Part shown: positions 62,227 to 64,000 of the stretch, in pieces
Layout: the number at the start of each line of letters is the position of its first letter
How positions within the stretch are numbered: the first letter of the stretch is position 1
Assembly (NCBI GenBank): GCA_027485675.1
Contig: JAIXQP010000043.1
Coordinates: 1-64,000 of the forward strand
Source: Terriglobales bacterium
GTDB taxonomy: Bacteria > Acidobacteriota > Terriglobia > Bryobacterales > Bryobacteraceae
DNA: 64,000 bases
Direction of reading: 5' to 3'
The notes under the pieces: model-generated
What the model was told of the DNA's origin: nothing
Seen by the model: only the letters and a program-made list of their open reading frames with translations
Database searches by the model: none
Made by a program: the position numbers and the translations under genes

Positions 62227-64000
62227 ATGACTGGCCACGACGTACGTCAAAAGTTCCTAGATTACTTCGCCGCCCGCGGACATCGCGTGGTGCGCTCCTC
62301 CTCCCTGGTCCCCGCCAACGACCCCACGTTGCTGTTCACCAACGCCGGGATGAACCAGTTCAAGGACATCTTCCTCGGCATGGAGAAGCGCGACTACTCG
62401 CGGGCGACCACGTCGCAGAAGTGCGTCCGGGCCGGGGGCAAACACAATGACCTCGAAAATGTCGGCTACACCCGCCGCCACCATACGTTCTTCGAGATGC
62501 TCGGGAACTTCTCCTTCGGCGATTACTTTAAGACCGAAGCGATCGACTTCGCCTGGGATCTGATCACCAAAGACTACGGCCTCGACAAGGAGCGCCTGTA
62601 CGTCACCGTCTTCCGCGAGGACGACGAGGCCGAAGAGCTGTGGCAGAAGGTCACTGGCATTCCGAAGAGCCGGATCTTCCGTTTGGACGAGAAAGATAAC
62701 TTCTGGCAGATGGGCGATACCGGACCCTGCGGCCCGTGCTCGGAAATTCACTTCGATCTCGGGCCGGACGGCGCGGAGCCGGGCCGCGAGGACGAAGCCT
62801 TTCCGCTCGACGGCGGTGGCCGGTTCGTCGAGATCTGGAACTTGGTCTTCATGCAGTTCGACCGCTCGGCGAGCGGCATCATGAACCCGCTGCCGCGGCC
62901 GTCGATCGACACCGGCATGGGTCTCGAGCGCATTGCGGCGATCCTGCAGGGCAAGATGTCGAACTACGACTGCGACCTGATCAGCCCGATCATCGATCAT
63001 CTGGCCGGTTTGATCAAAGTGGACCCCAGTCGGGACGCGAAGACCGGAGCCGTCCTGCGGATCAATGCCGATCATGCGCGGGCAGCCGCGTTCCTGATCC
63101 ACGACGGCGTGGTTCCTTCGAACGAAGGCCGCGGCTATGTGCTGCGTAAAATTATGCGCCGGGCGTTACGGAATGCGCGCATTCTGGGCGTACAGGATAC
63201 CTACTTCCATAAGCTGACCCAGTTCGTGGCTGAGTTCATGAAGCCGGCCTATCCGGAACTGCTCGAAAGCGTAGACCGCGTGACGCGAGTGGTGAAGGAC
63301 GAGGAGCACCGCTACGCCACGACCTATCAGGTGGCCGAACGGATCTTCGTCGATGAGGCCAAGCGCGCCGTGGGCGGCTTGCTGCCGGGCGCGGCGGCGT
63401 TCAAGCTCTACGACACCTATGGCCTGGCCATTGATGAGCAGGAGGACATGGCGCGGGAGTTCGGCCTGCAGATCGATAGCGAAGGCTTTGCTGAAGAGAT
63501 GGAAAAGCAGCGGGACCGCGCGCGGGCTTCGTGGAAGGGTGCCGATAAAGCGACGGTGGCGCCGGTCTACGGCCAGATTCAGGCTAAGCTCGGACGCACC
63601 AAGTTCCTCGGTTATGAGGAGCTAACCTCGAAGGCTTCGCGCGTCGTGGCGATCCTGGTGGACCAGCATCTGGTGACCTCGGTGGGCGCGGGCGTCGAGT
63701 GCGAGTTAGTGGTGGACCAGACCCCGTTCTACGCCGAAAGCGGCGGCCAGGTGGGGGACCAGGGCGAATGGCTGTTCAAAGGGGAAGTGGTAGCTACGGT
63801 GAATAGCACCTATCCGGCGGTACCGGGTTTGAGCGTGCACCGCATTACGACTACGGCGCCGCTCGAGACCGACATGGTGCTGCAGGGCGCCGTGGCGGCC
63901 GGGACGCGGGCGGCCACGATGCGGAACCACACGGCCACTCATCTGCTGCACGCGGCGCTGCGCCAGGTGCTGGGCTCCCACGTCAAGCAGGCGGGCTCCA
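62227..64000 (+). CDS. alaS: Alanyl-tRNA synthetase, 5' part (runs off the window)
   Basis: 591 complete codons with no stop before the edge; the usual protein is about 870-900 residues. TNAGMNQFKDIFLG, RHHTFFEMLGNFSFGDYFK and PRPSIDTGMGLERIAAILQG are the class II catalytic motifs 1-3 region of AlaRS, and HTATHLLHAALRQVLG begins the editing domain with its HxxxH zinc site. It charges tRNA-Ala. No frameshift is seen in the part present. Confidence 0.97.
   Translation, partial: MTGHDVRQKFLDYFAARGHRVVRSSSLVPANDPTLLFTNAGMNQFKDIFLGMEKRDYSRATTSQKCVRAGGKHNDLENVGYTRRHHTFFEMLGNFSFGDYFKTEAIDFAWDLITKDYGLDKERLYVTVFREDDEAEELWQKVTGIPKSRIFRLDEKDNFWQMGDTGPCGPCSEIHFDLGPDGAEPGREDEAFPLDGGGRFVEIWNLVFMQFDRSASGIMNPLPRPSIDTGMGLERIAAILQGKMSNYDCDLISPIIDHLAGLIKVDPSRDAKTGAVLRINADHARAAAFLIHDGVVPSNEGRGYVLRKIMRRALRNARILGVQDTYFHKLTQFVAEFMKPAYPELLESVDRVTRVVKDEEHRYATTYQVAERIFVDEAKRAVGGLLPGAAAFKLYDTYGLAIDEQEDMAREFGLQIDSEGFAEEMEKQRDRARASWKGADKATVAPVYGQIQAKLGRTKFLGYEELTSKASRVVAILVDQHLVTSVGAGVECELVVDQTPFYAESGGQVGDQGEWLFKGEVVATVNSTYPAVPGLSVHRITTTAPLETDMVLQGAVAAGTRAATMRNHTATHLLHAALRQVLGSHVKQAGS

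Overview
The window looks like a chromosomal segment of a high-GC Gram-negative bacterium, most likely an acidobacterium of the Solibacter/Bryobacter type. The reasons are a very large Oar-like TonB-dependent receptor with an N-terminal carboxypeptidase-regulatory domain, a PSD1-type cytochrome protein (DUF1549/DUF1553) followed by a DUF1501 protein, a PEP-CTERM exported protein, and a PLC with a Tat signal. This assignment is inference from gene content; no rRNA or tRNA gene was seen.

Layout. 1-3.2 kb: a 93-bp tandem repeat, a secreted DsbA-like thioredoxin protein, a nuclease-less terminase-like ATPase and a companion protein with an STGPKTPEGK motif. 3.7-27.6 kb: a defence and toxin-antitoxin island. 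It holds a vapBC pair, a frameshifted aminoglycoside phosphotransferase, a winged-helix/nucleotidyltransferase pair with its own palindromic operator, a complete type 1 BREX operon (brxA-brxB-brxC-[HEPN gene]-pglX-pglZ-brxL, all on the minus strand, 22.0 to 7.4 kb), decayed antitoxin and PIN fragments, a broken hipBA locus and an intact second vapBC pair. Two short duplicated segments (5.6/7.3 kb and 24.5/27.9 kb) bracket cargo in this island.

27.9-37.7 kb: a phosphocholine-type phospholipase C, an arsenic operon (arsR-arsC-arsM/arsD fusion-arsA, with no efflux pump in the window), a CehA/McbA-like metallohydrolase, a PEP-CTERM protein and a small secreted protein. 37.7-43.9 kb: a DUF1501 / beta-propeller / PSD1 cytochrome operon beside a divergent AraC-type regulator. 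43.9-53.9 kb: an MpaB-like protein, a penicillin acylase, a mannonate-dehydratase-like protein with a Tat signal, a large hybrid histidine kinase, altronate dehydratase and a secreted HIT-like protein.

53.9-64 kb: a glycosyltransferase whose C-terminus looks like a fused, degraded esterase; selD, which reads through an in-frame UGA followed by a SECIS-like hairpin; pyrF; the Oar-like receptor with a strong terminator; a Uma2-type nuclease; and alaS, which runs off the end.

The most notable points are the HEPN gene embedded in the BREX operon, the selenocysteine selD, the ArsM-ArsD fusion, and the regulators and palindromes at the edges of the BREX island. Much of 28.5-55.4 kb is strongly G-rich on the plus strand whichever way the genes point, while the BREX island is compositionally more even, which fits separate acquisition.
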